From contig NZ_BAAARN010000001.1 of NCBI RefSeq assembly GCF_039532215.1, forward strand, positions 913,029 to 977,028: a DNA stretch of 64,000 nucleotides, read 5' to 3'. The notes beneath the pieces were generated by a model. The model saw only the letters and a list, made by a program, of their open reading frames with translations, ran no database searches and had not been told where the DNA came from. The position numbers and the translations under genes were made by a program. Shown here one piece after another: positions 39,722 through 49,650 of this stretch. Origin of the DNA: Pedococcus aerophilus (lineage in GTDB: Bacteria > Actinomycetota > Actinomycetes > Actinomycetales > Dermatophilaceae). Position 1 is the first letter of the stretch; every line of letters begins with the position of its first letter.

Positions 39722-40312
39722 ATGGCCGACCCGACCACTCCCGTCACCGAGCTCCGCACCGAACGCCTGCTGCTGCGCCAGTGGCGCCCGGAGGACCGGG
39801 CGCCGTTCGCCGCGCTCAACGACGACCCGGGCGTCATGGAGCACTTCCCGGGCCGTCTCACACGGGAGGCCAGCGACGCCATGGCCGACCGGATCGAGGC
39901 CTTCCTGGCCGAGCACGGCTGGGGGCTTTGGGCCACCGAGGTGCTCGAGACCGGGGAGTTCATCGGGTTCGTGGGGCTGTCGATCCCGCGCTTCGAGGAG
40001 CACTTCACGCCGTGCGTCGAGATCGGCTGGCGCCTGGCCCGCTCCTCCTGGGGCCGCGGGTACGCCCCCGAGGCTGCCCGCGCGGCGCTGGCCCACGCCT
40101 TCGGTCCCCTGGGCCTCGACGAGGTGGTCGCCATGACGATCCCCGCCAACGACCGCTCGCAGTCCGTCATGCGCAAGATCGGTATGGCGCGCGACGAGTC
40201 CGCCGACTTCGACCACCCCCTCATCGCGGAGGGCGATCCGACGCGTCGCCACGTCCTCTACCGGGTCAGCCGGGGGTCCTGGCCGGGAGCGGGCACCGCG
40301 ACTCAGAAGTAG
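39722..40312 (+). CDS. GNAT family N-acetyltransferase (RimJ/RimL-like)
   Basis: The 196-residue protein has the acetyltransferase fold of the RimJ/RimL group: TERLLLRQWRPEDRAPFAALN at the start, the acetyl-CoA-binding RSSWGRGYAPEAARAALAHAF (about 109-129) and ANDRSQSVMRKIGM near 145-158. The target (protein N-terminus or small amine) is not known. The last 10 nt overlap the end of the convergent FG-GAP gene. Confidence 0.9.
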   Translation: MADPTTPVTELRTERLLLRQWRPEDRAPFAALNDDPGVMEHFPGRLTREASDAMADRIEAFLAEHGWGLWATEVLETGEFIGFVGLSIPRFEEHFTPCVEIGWRLARSSWGRGYAPEAARAALAHAFGPLGLDEVVAMTIPANDRSQSVMRKIGMARDESADFDHPLIAEGDPTRRHVLYRVSRGSWPGAGTATQK

Positions 40313-42525
40313 CGACGCCACCCCGTGCTGACCGTGCGGGCCGAAGTGAGGTGGCCCCTGCCGTCGCCGGCGTAGACCCGCAGCGTCCCGTCGTTGGTGA
40401 CGGCGAGCACGTCTGCGCGCCCGTCGCCGGTGAAGTCGCCGACAGGTCCGGCCATGGCCAGACCGGCCCAGCCGCTGCCGGCCTTCGTGCGGGCCCCCTT
40501 GAAGCCGCCCTTGCCGTTGCCGGGGTAGAGCCAGAGCGCGCCGGCCCGGTCGATGGCCATGACGTCGCGGGTGCGGTCACCGTTGAGGTCGGCGGTGGCG
40601 AACACCGCCACGAAGCTGCCCCATCCGGTGCCGATCGTGCGGCCGGCGTAGACCTTGCCCTTTCCGTTGCCTGCGTAAAGGTTGAGCCGACCCTGGGCGT
40701 CGACGACGAGGACGTCCGCGCGACCGTCGCCGGAGAAGTCTCCCCCGCCGGTGATGAAGCGCATGCCGGCCCAGCCCGTCCCGACGAGCAACGGGTCGGT
40801 GAGGAAGCCACCCGTCGAGCCCAGGTAGAGCTGGAGCCGACCACCGTTGTCCGCCAACAGGTCTGGCCTGCCGTCGCCGTTCATGTCCCCGCCGGGGGTC
40901 ACCCGGGTGGCCGGGACCACGTCGGTGATGAGGTGCGCGCCCCCGGAGATGCCGCCCTTGCCGTTGCCCCAGTAGCCGCGCGTGGCGACCGAGTCGCGCT
41001 GGAACGCGACGAGGTCGCCACGACCGTCCTTGCTCAGGTCACCGACCCCGACGACCGACGAGGTCAGCAGGGGCGTGGTGGTGAAGGTGGCCGACGGTCC
41101 GGGCCCCGCGTCGCTCAGGGCCCGGACCGACACCGTGTAGGTCGTGCCCGCGGTCAGCCCGTCGATCACCGCGGTGTAGATGTTGGGGCCGGTGAGCCTG
41201 CGGACGTGGTGCCCCGGCTCGGCCACCACCTCGTACCCGGTGGACCTCTCGTTGCCCGGCACCGAGCCGAAGGAGACCTTCGCACCGTGCGGCCACGCCC
41301 TGCCGGTGATCTTCGGCGCCCGGGGCACCACCCGGACGTCCAGCGCGGAGAAGTCGAAGGCGTGCACGCCGACCCGGTTGGCGCCGTGCCACAGCGTCTT
41401 GTCGCGAAGGTAGGCAGAGGTCTGGTAGCCGTCGTCCACGAACACCGAGTCGAGGCGGTAGCGCCCGATCGAGGCGACGACCTGGCTGAGCCGGCCAGAC
41501 CGGGGAACGGCGTCGGCCATCACGTCGAAGTCACGGTTCTCGGCGTCGAGGGCTGTGTAGAAGAGCCGCACGCGGCCGAGGACGGACTGCTCGTCATCGA
41601 CCCGGTAGTCCACCTTGACGGAGGTGCCGACGCCGACCGGGGCGTTGACCGGGACCAGCGAGGTCAGGGACGGCGGGACCCGGTCCTCGTAGACGCGCAG
41701 GGACGGTGCAGCGAAGGTCGGCTGTGCGCCGGTCGGCGTCCGCGCCCCGCCGGAGAGCAGGACCGACCCGTCCGGCCGGTACTCCGCGCGGTTGCCCAGC
41801 CGGTCCGTCAGGGCGAGCGTTCGCAGGGTGTAGTCGCCGTTCGCGACGTGCGCAGGCACGGACACCGCGACCGACCCGCCGGCGAGCGCGGACCCGCAGC
41901 GGCAGGAGAGGTGGAACTCGCCGTCCGGGTCCGCGCCCTTCCCGAAGGTCGCATCGACCTCGGCGAGGTCGGGCGCAGGGGCCTGCAGCGTCCAGGCGAG
42001 GGTGACCGGGCGCTGGGGACGCACCGAGGCGGGGGACGACGGGCTGACGCTCACGCTCCGCAGCCGGGGGGCGTCGAACTCGGGCGCGACGCCCTTGACG
42101 TGCATGTCGTACGCCGAGAGGTCGCGGATCTCGGTGCATGACGGTTGGGACCTCCCGCAGACCTTGGCCGTCCCGTTCGGACCACGCAGGTTCATCGAGG
42201 TCATGCGCCAGGTGTCGCTCTCGGCGCCCTCCGGCACCCAGAGGGTCCCCTCGCCGCTGGGCAGGGTGGAGTTCAGGTCCACCCTTTGGAACCGGTTGCG
42301 GCTGTCGATGAAGTACGCCCATGCGTCCCACAGGGGCACGTCACTGCTGCCGACGTAGCCGACAACGACAGAGCCCGGTGCTGTCACCGTCGTCGGGCTG
42401 ACCGAGATCGACGTCACGACCGGCGGCTCGGTCGCCCGGGCAGGCGAGGCCGCCAGGACGCCGGCGAGCACGGCGAGGACGGTCGCGAGCAGTCCCGCGC
42501 GGCGGTGTCCGACGAAGCGAGTCAC
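40303..42525 (-). CDS. Secreted FG-GAP/VCBS repeat protein with fibronectin III domain
   Basis: The 740-residue protein has a signal peptide ending SPARA (about residue 29). The middle holds Ig-like segments and a fibronectin III domain (about 400-490, ending [21 protein letters not shown]). The C-terminal ~240 residues form five FG-GAP/VCBS blades with calcium-type loops such as [22 protein letters not shown] and [11 protein letters not shown]; one ([11 protein letters not shown]) has an altered loop. GTG at 42525 follows a GGGGGA site. It is probably a cell-surface or released adhesin-like protein; the ligand is unknown. No sorting signal is seen. Confidence 0.85.
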   Translation of the reverse strand: MTRFVGHRRAGLLATVLAVLAGVLAASPARATEPPVVTSISVSPTTVTAPGSVVVGYVGSSDVPLWDAWAYFIDSRNRFQRVDLNSTLPSGEGTLWVPEGAESDTWRMTSMNLRGPNGTAKVCGRSQPSCTEIRDLSAYDMHVKGVAPEFDAPRLRSVSVSPSSPASVRPQRPVTLAWTLQAPAPDLAEVDATFGKGADPDGEFHLSCRCGSALAGGSVAVSVPAHVANGDYTLRTLALTDRLGNRAEYRPDGSVLLSGGARTPTGAQPTFAAPSLRVYEDRVPPSLTSLVPVNAPVGVGTSVKVDYRVDDEQSVLGRVRLFYTALDAENRDFDVMADAVPRSGRLSQVVASIGRYRLDSVFVDDGYQTSAYLRDKTLWHGANRVGVHAFDFSALDVRVVPRAPKITGRAWPHGAKVSFGSVPGNERSTGYEVVAEPGHHVRRLTGPNIYTAVIDGLTAGTTYTVSVRALSDAGPGPSATFTTTPLLTSSVVGVGDLSKDGRGDLVAFQRDSVATRGYWGNGKGGISGGAHLITDVVPATRVTPGGDMNGDGRPDLLADNGGRLQLYLGSTGGFLTDPLLVGTGWAGMRFITGGGDFSGDGRADVLVVDAQGRLNLYAGNGKGKVYAGRTIGTGWGSFVAVFATADLNGDRTRDVMAIDRAGALWLYPGNGKGGFKGARTKAGSGWAGLAMAGPVGDFTGDGRADVLAVTNDGTLRVYAGDGRGHLTSARTVSTGWRRYF

Positions 42526-42650
42526 AGTTCCCCCAAGAATCCAGAATTCCGGCGAGATCGTACGGTCGCCAGCGTCCTCTTCGTGGCGGAACGGGCGGAT
42601 CTGCGTGGACGCGCAGGCGACCCGCCGCACCCGCCGCATACGGTGGGCGC

Positions 42651-44624
42651 ATGGCCAACCGCCTCGCGAACTCGACCTCCCCCTACCTCCTCCAGCACCG
42701 GGACAACCCCGTCGACTGGCAGGAGTGGGGCCCCGACGCCTTCGCGGAGGCGCGTCGCCGTGACGTCCCGGTCCTGCTCTCGGTCGGGTATGCAGCGTGC
42801 CACTGGTGCCACGTCATGGCCCACGAGTCGTTCGAGGACGACGGCGTCGCCCAGGTGGTCAACGCCGACTTCGTGGCGATCAAGGTCGACCGTGAGGAAC
42901 GTCCGGACATCGACGCCGTCTACATGGCCGCGACGACCGCGCTGACGGGTCACGGTGGCTGGCCGATGACCTGCTTCCTCACCCCGGACGGTGACCCGTT
43001 CTTCGCGGGGACCTACTTTCCCAAGGGACAGTTCCTGCAGCTGCTGTCCGGCGTGACGAGCGCGTGGACCGACCAGCGCGACCGCGTGCTGGAGAGCGGT
43101 TCGCACATCGCGGAGACGCTGCGGGGCCTGTCCGCTCCGGCGACCGGGCACGCCCTCGCCGCGGAGGTTCTCGACGCCGCGGTGGACACGCTGCGCGGCC
43201 AGTTCGACCACGGTGCAGGCGGATTCGGCGGTGCGCCGAAGTTCCCGCCGTCGATGGTGCTCGAGTTCCTGCTCCGCAACCACGCCCGCACCGGGTCGCC
43301 GGACGCCCTGGCGATGGCTGCCCGGACGTGCGAGGCGATGGCGCGCGGAGGGATGTACGACCAGCTCGGGGGTGGTTTCGCCCGCTACAGCGTCGACGCC
43401 CGCTGGGTGGTCCCCCACTTCGAGAAGATGCTCTACGACAACGCCCAGCTGCTGCGCGTGTACACCCACCTGTTCCGCAGCACGGGTGATGCCCTCGCGC
43501 GTCGCGTGGTGGTCGAGACGGCCGAGTTCCTGCTGCGCGACCTGCGCACCGACGAGGGTGGCTTCGCCTCTGCCCTGGACGCCGACACCGACGGGGTCGA
43601 GGGTCTCACGTACGCCTGGACTTCCGCCCAGCTCGTCGAGGTGCTCGGCGAGGAGGACGGTGCGCGGGCGGCTGCGCTGCTCACGGTCACGGAGGCGGGG
43701 ACCTTCGAGCACGGCTCCTCCACCTTGCAACTGCTGGACGACCCGGACGACGAGGAATGGTGGGCCACCGCCCGGACCCGTCTGCTGGCGGCCCGCGACC
43801 AGCGGCCCCAGCCGGCCCGCGACGACAAGGTGGTCACGTCGTGGAACGGGCTCGCCATCGCTGCCCTTGCCGACGCGGGTGCGCTGCTCGGGGACGCGTC
43901 GCTGCTGGAGGCGGCCGAGCGCTGCGCCGAGTTCGTCGTGGGCACCCACCTCGTCGACGGCCGCCTGCGGCGTGCCTCGCGGGACGGCGTGGTGGGGGCC
44001 GCCGCCGGGGTGGCCGACGACTACGGCAACCTCGCCGAAGGGCTCCTCGCCCTCCACCAGGCGACCGGCCGGGCCCGGTGGCTGACCGTCGCGCGGGAGC
44101 TCCTCGGCACCGCCACTGATCGCTTCACCGCCGAGGACGGCGGCTTCCACGACACCGCGGACGATGCCGAGGCGTTGTTCACCCGTCCGCGCAGCGCCGC
44201 CGACAACGCCGAGCCGTCCGGGCAGTCCGCCCTCGCCGGGGCTCTGCTCACCTGCTCCGCCCTCACCGGCGACCCCGCGATGCGCGAGCGGGCCGAAGCC
44301 GCCCTCGCCGCCTCGGGTCAGCTGGCGTCCCGCGACCCCCGGTTCGGTGGCTGGGCCCTCGCCGTCGCCGAGGCAGATGTTGCCGGCCCCCTCCAGGTGG
44401 CGGTCGTCGGCAGTGGTCCGAAGGCCGAGGCGTTGGCGGCAGTGGTGCGCCGGTCCACGTCACCCGGCCTCGTCAGCATCGTGGGCGAGCCTGATGCCGA
44501 AGGGATCCCGCTGCTGGCGCAGCGACCCTTGGTCGCCGGCGGGGCGGCGGCATACGTCTGTCGCGGGTTCGTCTGCGACGCACCCGTGACCGACGTGGAT
44601 TCCCTCAGCGCAGCGCTGAGCTGA
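42651..44624 (+). CDS. Thioredoxin domain-containing protein, YyaL/SSP411 (DUF255) family
   Basis: The 657-residue protein has an N-terminal DUF255 thioredoxin-like domain with [18 protein letters not shown] (residues 6-23), the CHWC active-site motif at 50-53 and [13 protein letters not shown] (about 103-115), then a long alpha/alpha toroid like N-acylglucosamine epimerases ([35 protein letters not shown]). These proteins are widespread but their reaction is not established. It overlaps the convergent GGCT-like gene by 20 nt. Confidence 0.92.
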   Translation: MANRLANSTSPYLLQHRDNPVDWQEWGPDAFAEARRRDVPVLLSVGYAACHWCHVMAHESFEDDGVAQVVNADFVAIKVDREERPDIDAVYMAATTALTGHGGWPMTCFLTPDGDPFFAGTYFPKGQFLQLLSGVTSAWTDQRDRVLESGSHIAETLRGLSAPATGHALAAEVLDAAVDTLRGQFDHGAGGFGGAPKFPPSMVLEFLLRNHARTGSPDALAMAARTCEAMARGGMYDQLGGGFARYSVDARWVVPHFEKMLYDNAQLLRVYTHLFRSTGDALARRVVVETAEFLLRDLRTDEGGFASALDADTDGVEGLTYAWTSAQLVEVLGEEDGARAAALLTVTEAGTFEHGSSTLQLLDDPDDEEWWATARTRLLAARDQRPQPARDDKVVTSWNGLAIAALADAGALLGDASLLEAAERCAEFVVGTHLVDGRLRRASRDGVVGAAAGVADDYGNLAEGLLALHQATGRARWLTVARELLGTATDRFTAEDGGFHDTADDAEALFTRPRSAADNAEPSGQSALAGALLTCSALTGDPAMRERAEAALAASGQLASRDPRFGGWALAVAEADVAGPLQVAVVGSGPKAEALAAVVRRSTSPGLVSIVGEPDAEGIPLLAQRPLVAGGAAAYVCRGFVCDAPVTDVDSLSAALS

Positions 44625-45222
44625 CGACGTCGCGCAGGGATGCCTCGTCCCACCCGAGCTCGGCGCCCGGGCGAGCAGCGAGGTAGGCCGTGATCTCGTC
44701 CGCGCCGAGCCCGTGGGTGTCGGCGAGGCCGCGGGCGATCATCGTGACATAGGGAGGGGTAGGCGGATTCCGCTGCAGCCCAGTGGGATCCGGCGTCGTG
44801 AAGGTGAGCACCGGGTGGCCCTCCAGCTCGCCCACGAGGTGCAGCGACTCGTACCTTCCCGGCCCGAGGTCGTGGCGTGACCGCGCCAGCACCGTCGCGA
44901 GGTCGAGGTCCTGCCCCGGCTGGCGGTGCATCTCCTGGGCCGCGACGTCGGCGAACTGCTGGTCACTCAGCAGGTAGGCCCGAGCCAGGGTCGTCCCCGG
45001 CGAGGTGGCGTCGTAGAACGCGATGCCCCCTCCCCACGTCGGCGACTCCCACGCGAAGAACATCTCGCCGGGCAGCGTGAGCGAACGGTCGTCCGCCGGG
45101 GCCGTCGTGTCCCGGGCCCCGGGGTAGGTGCGGGTGGCGCCGGGTGGGCGACCGCCCTGGAGGTAGCAGAGGAAGCGGTCGCGGGCGAGGTTGCTGCCGT
45201 AGCTCGCGTACCAGACCTGCAC
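44605..45222 (-). CDS. Gamma-glutamylcyclotransferase-like protein
   Basis: The 205-residue protein starts with [14 protein letters not shown], the YGSN phosphate-loop-like motif of gamma-glutamylcyclotransferase folds, and has [20 protein letters not shown], which fits the same fold. Homologues are sometimes mislabelled histone deacetylase. The catalytic glutamate could not be fixed with certainty, so activity is open. GTG at 45222 places the YGSN motif at the usual distance from the start. It ends 20 nt inside the convergent YyaL gene. Confidence 0.75.
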   Translation of the reverse strand: MQVWYASYGSNLARDRFLCYLQGGRPPGATRTYPGARDTTAPADDRSLTLPGEMFFAWESPTWGGGIAFYDATSPGTTLARAYLLSDQQFADVAAQEMHRQPGQDLDLATVLARSRHDLGPGRYESLHLVGELEGHPVLTFTTPDPTGLQRNPPTPPYVTMIARGLADTHGLGADEITAYLAARPGAELGWDEASLRDVVSSALR

Positions 45223-45244
45223 CCGGCCACTGTGCCAGAGGACC

Positions 45245-46021
45245 TCAGAGCACGAAGGAGCGGTACTGCGGGTCGGCCGTGGCCAACGCCGCACGTCCTG
45301 CCACCGGGTCGACGAACAGGGCCGTCGCCCACACGTCGGCCCACACCAGGCTCGGGCCCCAGACGGTGACCGAGCCGGCGCGCTCCACCACGCCACCCGA
45401 ACGCGGGTCCGCGATGTGCGCGCCGCGCGCCGCGGTGCCGGAGGTCGCGAGCCCGCCGGTGACGATGTCGAGCGAGGCCGCGATGCTGCCGGCGCGCGCG
45501 GGGTCCTCGATCCCGACCCGCCATGCGGTCGGCGACGCCTCCCGTCCCGCCCCTGCGACGAGGTCGCCACCGGCGTTGAGGCAGAACGAGATCCCCGGCA
45601 CGTTGGCGAGGTGGGCCGCCGCCTTCTCGACCGCCCAGCCCTTGACCAGGCCGGTGGGGTCGTAGCCGCCGGCGCCCGGGTACGAGGCGTCGAACAGGCC
45701 GGCGGTGCGCTGGTGCGCCTCGGCGCAGAGCAGCGCGACCTCCTCGTGCCACGGGTGTGCCGCGGCGCCGTCGAGCTCGCCGCGCCGAAGCCGCATCAGC
45801 TCGCTGTCCTCGCGCCAGGTGCTGAACAGGCTGTCGACCTTGCGCAGCATCGACCAGACCTGGCCGACGGCCTCCTCCACCTCGGGGGCGTCGGTGCGTC
45901 CGCGGACGTGCGCGGAGACGGGCAGGCCCATCACCTGGATGACGAACGCGCGCCGGGCGCTGGACCGGCCGGAGGGATCCGCGCCGGCAGCCGGGGAGCG
46001 CTCCAGCGTCGAGGCGCTCAC
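45245..46021 (-). CDS. apbE: FAD:protein FMN transferase (ApbE)
   Basis: ApbE attaches FMN from FAD to a threonine of a target flavoprotein. The 258-residue protein has the family marks MGLPVSAHVRG, a DSLFSTWREDSEL segment, DPTGLVKGWAVEKAA (about 115-129) for Mg and FAD, and LNAGGDLVAGAG (about 143-154). There is no signal peptide or lipobox. The GTG start overlaps the stop of the FMN-binding gene as GTGA, tying the enzyme to its probable substrate. Confidence 0.94.
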   Translation of the reverse strand: MSASTLERSPAAGADPSGRSSARRAFVIQVMGLPVSAHVRGRTDAPEVEEAVGQVWSMLRKVDSLFSTWREDSELMRLRRGELDGAAAHPWHEEVALLCAEAHQRTAGLFDASYPGAGGYDPTGLVKGWAVEKAAAHLANVPGISFCLNAGGDLVAGAGREASPTAWRVGIEDPARAGSIAASLDIVTGGLATSGTAARGAHIADPRSGGVVERAGSVTVWGPSLVWADVWATALFVDPVAGRAALATADPQYRSFVL

Positions 46022-46650
46022 AGGTGGGCCTGGTCGATGGCCGACTGGAGCGACTGGATGTAGCCGTCCGAGGTGTACGTCGCCCCCGAGACCATGTCGA
46101 TGCTCGCGCTCTGCGAGGACACCGCCTCCTGGTTGAGGATCGGCACGGCGTAGGAGTTGATCTCCTGGTCCCGGTGGTCGTTCCACGGGACCTGGAGCAC
46201 CTGCGATGCGGTGATCTTGCCGTCGGCCACGGTGATCTGCACCTGCACGTTGCCGTACCTCGTGCCTACCGCGTCACCGTCGTAGGTCTTGGCGGCCGAC
46301 TGGGACGACGACCCCGACGACGACCCCGACGACGACCCCGACGACGACCCCGACGAGGAGCTGGACGAGGACGACGTGGAGGTGTCGCTTGGGGTGTCGG
46401 TCGGGGTGTCGGTCGGGGTGTCGGTCGACGTCCCGGAGGACCCGGCCGAGGTCGAGTCGTCGCCGGAACTGTCGGTGGACGGAGTCGACTCCGTGGTCGA
46501 CTCCGGCGTCGGCACCGCCGCGGGGCTCGCCGCCTGGGCGATGACGGGGGCAGCCACCGTCGAGCCCTTGCTCGAGGTCGACGTGTGGTAGCTGAACAGC
46601 AGGACCAGCGTGGTGAGGGTGGACAGGCTCCACAGGGTGATGCGTCGCAC
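46018..46650 (-). CDS. Exported FMN-binding domain protein (ApbE substrate)
   Basis: The 210-residue protein has an N-terminal membrane or signal segment (residues 5-20), a long Ser/Thr/Gly/Asp linker (about 40-118) coded by 12-bp repeats, and a C-terminal FMN-binding domain with VSGATYTSDGYIQSLQSAI. SGAT at about 188-191 fits the ApbE recognition motif, with threonine 191 as the likely FMN attachment site. GGAG precedes the GTG at 46650. It is flanked by a membrane reductase and ApbE, suggesting an electron shuttle outside the membrane. Confidence 0.92.
   Translation of the reverse strand: MRRITLWSLSTLTTLVLLFSYHTSTSSKGSTVAAPVIAQAASPAAVPTPESTTESTPSTDSSGDDSTSAGSSGTSTDTPTDTPTDTPSDTSTSSSSSSSSGSSSGSSSGSSSGSSSQSAAKTYDGDAVGTRYGNVQVQITVADGKITASQVLQVPWNDHRDQEINSYAVPILNQEAVSSQSASIDMVSGATYTSDGYIQSLQSAIDQAHL
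46307..46426 (-). repeat. Two 12-bp tandem repeats in the FMN-binding protein linker
   Basis: GACGACCCCGAC is repeated four times without error at 46307-46354 (coding Ser/Gly units), and GGGGTGTCGGTC three times at 46391-46426 (coding Asp-Thr-Pro-Thr units). Units are multiples of three, so slippage would change linker length but not frame. Confidence 0.85.
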
Positions 46651-46661
46651 GGGAGGTTCTC

Positions 46662-48095
46662 CTAGTACTCGAACAGCTCGAGGTGGATGTGGTCGGAGGG
46701 GACACCGCAGTCGAGGGCGGCCCGGCGGGCGGCGTCCATCCACGTCGGTGCTCCGCAGAGGAAGATGTCGCGCTCGGCCACGTCGGGCACGAGCTGGCCC
46801 AGCGCCTGGGCGTCGGTCAGGTGCGCGGCAGCGGCCGGCAGCCACGAGTCACGACCGGGGACGCGGGGGCCCTCCACGGTGACGTACCGGGCGCCCTTCT
46901 CCCGCGCCAGCTCGAACAGCTCGCCGGCGAAGACGAACTGGTCGCGGCTGTGGGCGCGGTGGACCACGACGACGTCGCCGGGGTCCTGGTCGAGGCCCTC
47001 GAGCAGGGCCCGGATCGGCGTGATGCCGATCCCAGCCCCCATGAGCAGGACCTTGCGGCGGGTCCGGACGCCCGGGTGGAGCCGACCGTACGGCCCCTCG
47101 ATGAGCACCCGGGTGCCGGGCTCCATCGTGGCCAGGCGGGCCGTCCCGTCGCCGACCTCGGCAGCGGTGATCCGCAGGGTCCGGCCGTCGGGGGCTGCGG
47201 AGAGCGAGTAGGGGTGGGCGCGGCTCCAGCCGGGGCCGTCGAGGAACCGCCACTGGAGGAACTGTCCGGCGGCCACGTCGAGCTTCTCGACCCCGCGACC
47301 GGCGACGACGACCGAGGTGACCCCGGGGCCCTCGGTGACCACCGAGGCGACCCGCAGCGGAGCCCGCAGCGAACGCCAGGCCGGCACCCCGATCCGGAAG
47401 ACGAGCACTGCAGCCGCGCACGCGGCATACAGGCTCCACCAGAAGATCGTCGAGGCGGTGGAGGCGAGGAACTCCTGGCCGGTCCACAGCTGGTGCGGGA
47501 GGGCGAGCCCGGCGCCGAGGTAGCCGTAGAGGTGGATGAGGTGCCACGACTCGTACCGCAGGCGGCGCCGCGCCCTGCGCACCGAGGTCACGACGACCAG
47601 GCAGAGCGCGACCGTGCCGGCGGTGGCCAGGAGCATGCCCGGGTAGTGCAGCACCAGGTCGACCAGCGTGCCCCAGATGCCGGTGGGTGTGCCCGCGGCG
47701 TACCCGAGGGTGATGAGGACGATGTGCGCCCAAAGGAGGTTGAACGAGGTGAACCCGACCAGCCGGTGCGTCCGCGCGAGCTCGTCCTGGCCCCACGCCT
47801 GCTCGAACCACGGCACCCTCGCCATGAGGAACACCTGCACGAGCAGCAGCGCCGACGCGATGAGCCCGGTGAGGCGACCGGTGCTCGTGAGCGCCCCGGC
47901 GACGGACCCGAGGTCCTGGACCCCACCGTTCGCCACCCAGAGGGCGGTGACCCACAGCAGCACGACCCAGAAGGCGGCTGCGGAGGCGTCACGCCACCAG
48001 CGCGGGACGGTCCGGACCGCACGGCTCCGGTATGCCGCCGGGTCGGCGTGGGTGGGGGCGGGCACCGCCGGTGCGGGCACGTTGATCGTGGTCAC
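46662..48095 (-). CDS. Membrane ferric-reductase-like flavocytochrome (FRE/NOX type)
   Basis: The 477-residue protein has six predicted membrane helices (about 38-245), with haem-ligand histidines likely in ELARTHRLVGF, LLWAHIVLITLG and ESWHLIHLYGYLG. A cytoplasmic FAD domain follows (HPYSLSAAPDGRTLRIT) and an NAD(P)H domain (VLLMGAGIGITPIRALLEG). The enzyme should pass electrons from NAD(P)H across the membrane. It is the first gene of a set with the FMN-binding protein (11 nt gap) and apbE. GTG at 48095 is the best start but has a weak ribosome site. Confidence 0.93.
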   Translation of the reverse strand: MTTINVPAPAVPAPTHADPAAYRSRAVRTVPRWWRDASAAAFWVVLLWVTALWVANGGVQDLGSVAGALTSTGRLTGLIASALLLVQVFLMARVPWFEQAWGQDELARTHRLVGFTSFNLLWAHIVLITLGYAAGTPTGIWGTLVDLVLHYPGMLLATAGTVALCLVVVTSVRRARRRLRYESWHLIHLYGYLGAGLALPHQLWTGQEFLASTASTIFWWSLYAACAAAVLVFRIGVPAWRSLRAPLRVASVVTEGPGVTSVVVAGRGVEKLDVAAGQFLQWRFLDGPGWSRAHPYSLSAAPDGRTLRITAAEVGDGTARLATMEPGTRVLIEGPYGRLHPGVRTRRKVLLMGAGIGITPIRALLEGLDQDPGDVVVVHRAHSRDQFVFAGELFELAREKGARYVTVEGPRVPGRDSWLPAAAAHLTDAQALGQLVPDVAERDIFLCGAPTWMDAARRAALDCGVPSDHIHLELFEY

Positions 48096-48174
48096 GAGAT
48101 GAACTGTGGGGCGCGACCCTAGGAGTTTGCTGTGGACCGGCCGTGACCTCGCTCTGGGTCCGAGCGGCCCGGGG

Positions 48175-48855
48175 TCAGCTGGTGACGGCGCCGTCGACGA
48201 CGACCACGTCGGCCGCGTCCCGCCCGGAGACGACGAGCCGCGCATTCGCCTCGTCGGAGCGGTCGACCCACGCCTCGGCGTCGTCGACCTCGCGCCCGGT
48301 CAGCACGTGCCGCTCCACGAGCCGGCTACGGCGCTGCTCGGCGCCGAGGTCGCAGAACCATACCTCGTCGAGCTGCTCCCGGACGCTCGGCCAGCCACCG
48401 TCCGGGAGCAGCAGGTAGTTGCCCTCGGTCAGCACGAGGTCAGCGTCGAGCGGCACCTCGATGGTGTCCGGCTCGGGCTCCCCCACGCCGTGGTCGAAGC
48501 TCGGAGCCCAGAGGCCCGCCCGCGGGACGGCGCGAGCTGCGGCGAGGGTGGCTGCATACGCGTCGACGTCGAAGGTGTCGGGCGCCCCCTTGCGGTCACG
48601 GCGGCCGAGGCGGTCGAGGTCGGCGTTCGGCAGGTGGTAGCCGTCCATCGGGACGTGGGCCACCCGGCCGGCCAGTCGGGGGTCCGCCGCGGCTGCCGCG
48701 AGCACCGCAAGGACGAGGGTGGTCTTGCCCGCTCCGGGAGCACCGCTGATGCCCACGATGCGTCGATGGCCGCGTGCGCCGTCCGTGCCCTCCGCCGCGG
48801 CCCGCACGAGAGCGGCACAGCGGTCCAGCAGGCGCGGGTCCGCGATCGGGGTCAT
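48175..48855 (-). CDS. P-loop nucleoside/sugar kinase family protein
   Basis: The 226-residue protein has Walker A GAPGAGKTTL (about 38-47) and the uridine-kinase/PanK-like VPMDGYHLPN (about 68-77), with LTEGNYLLLPDGGW (about 141-154). It resembles the YggC/fructose-kinase-like branch of small P-loop kinases; the substrate is not known. The start overlaps the TSUP permease stop as ATGA. Confidence 0.87.
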   Translation of the reverse strand: MTPIADPRLLDRCAALVRAAAEGTDGARGHRRIVGISGAPGAGKTTLVLAVLAAAAADPRLAGRVAHVPMDGYHLPNADLDRLGRRDRKGAPDTFDVDAYAATLAAARAVPRAGLWAPSFDHGVGEPEPDTIEVPLDADLVLTEGNYLLLPDGGWPSVREQLDEVWFCDLGAEQRRSRLVERHVLTGREVDDAEAWVDRSDEANARLVVSGRDAADVVVVDGAVTS

Positions 48856-49634
48856 GACCAGAACCCCAGCACCGAACCGCCGATGCGCACGATGAACGCG
48901 ACGAGGACGACGACGAAGACCACGCGCACGAACCTACTCCCGCGGGCCACTGCTGTCCGGGCGCCGACGTAGCCACCGAGGATGTTGGCGACGGCCATCA
49001 CCGCGCCGATCTTCCACATGACGTGGCCGCCGGGCACGAAGACCGTGAGCGCGCCGAGGTTGGTCGCGAAGTTGGCGATCTTGGCCTTGGCGCTGGCCTC
49101 GAGGAAGGCGTAGCCCATCAGCCCGACGAGCGCGAAGACGAGGAACGAGCCGGTGCCCGGGCCGAGCGCCCCGTCGTAGACCCCGATGACGAACCCGGTG
49201 ACCATGGCGATGACCGTGTGCCGGTGGCCGTCGAACCGCAGGGCCGTCTCGTGCCCCAGGCTCGGCTTGGCGACCGTGTAGGCACCCACGACGACGAGCA
49301 TGACGAGGATGACGGGGTTGAACGCCGACTTCGGGATGTGCAGCCCGAGCAGGGCGCCACCGATGGCACCGAAGTACGCTACCGCGGCCATGGGCAGGGC
49401 CGTGCGCAGGTCGGGACGGACCCTGCGCCAGTAGGTGATCGAGCTCGTCGTGGTCCCGAAGATGCCGGCGATCTTGTTGGTGGCCAACAGCTGCGCCGGG
49501 GTCGCCCCGGGGAAGCCGAGCAGCAGGGCCGGCAGCTGGACGAGCCCGCCACCCCCGACGACGGCGTCGATCCAGCCCGCGCCGAACCCCGCCAGGGCCA
49601 TGAGCAGGATCGTCGACAGGTCGAGGTCAGGCAC
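48852..49634 (-). CDS. TSUP family permease (TauE/SafE-like)
   Basis: The 260-residue integral membrane protein has the family layout of two similar halves with about eight helices. The glycine-rich motifs AGFGAGWIDAVVGGGGLVQLPALL (14-37) and IGVYDGALGPGTGSFLVFALV (about 145-165) mark each half. TSUP proteins export or import sulfite, sulfonates or other small anions; the substrate cannot be told. It is 16 nt downstream of the HAD gene and coupled to the kinase gene. Confidence 0.92.
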   Translation of the reverse strand: MPDLDLSTILLMALAGFGAGWIDAVVGGGGLVQLPALLLGFPGATPAQLLATNKIAGIFGTTTSSITYWRRVRPDLRTALPMAAVAYFGAIGGALLGLHIPKSAFNPVILVMLVVVGAYTVAKPSLGHETALRFDGHRHTVIAMVTGFVIGVYDGALGPGTGSFLVFALVGLMGYAFLEASAKAKIANFATNLGALTVFVPGGHVMWKIGAVMAVANILGGYVGARTAVARGSRFVRVVFVVVLVAFIVRIGGSVLGFWS

Positions 49635-49650
49635 GGTCGGGAGCCTGCAC

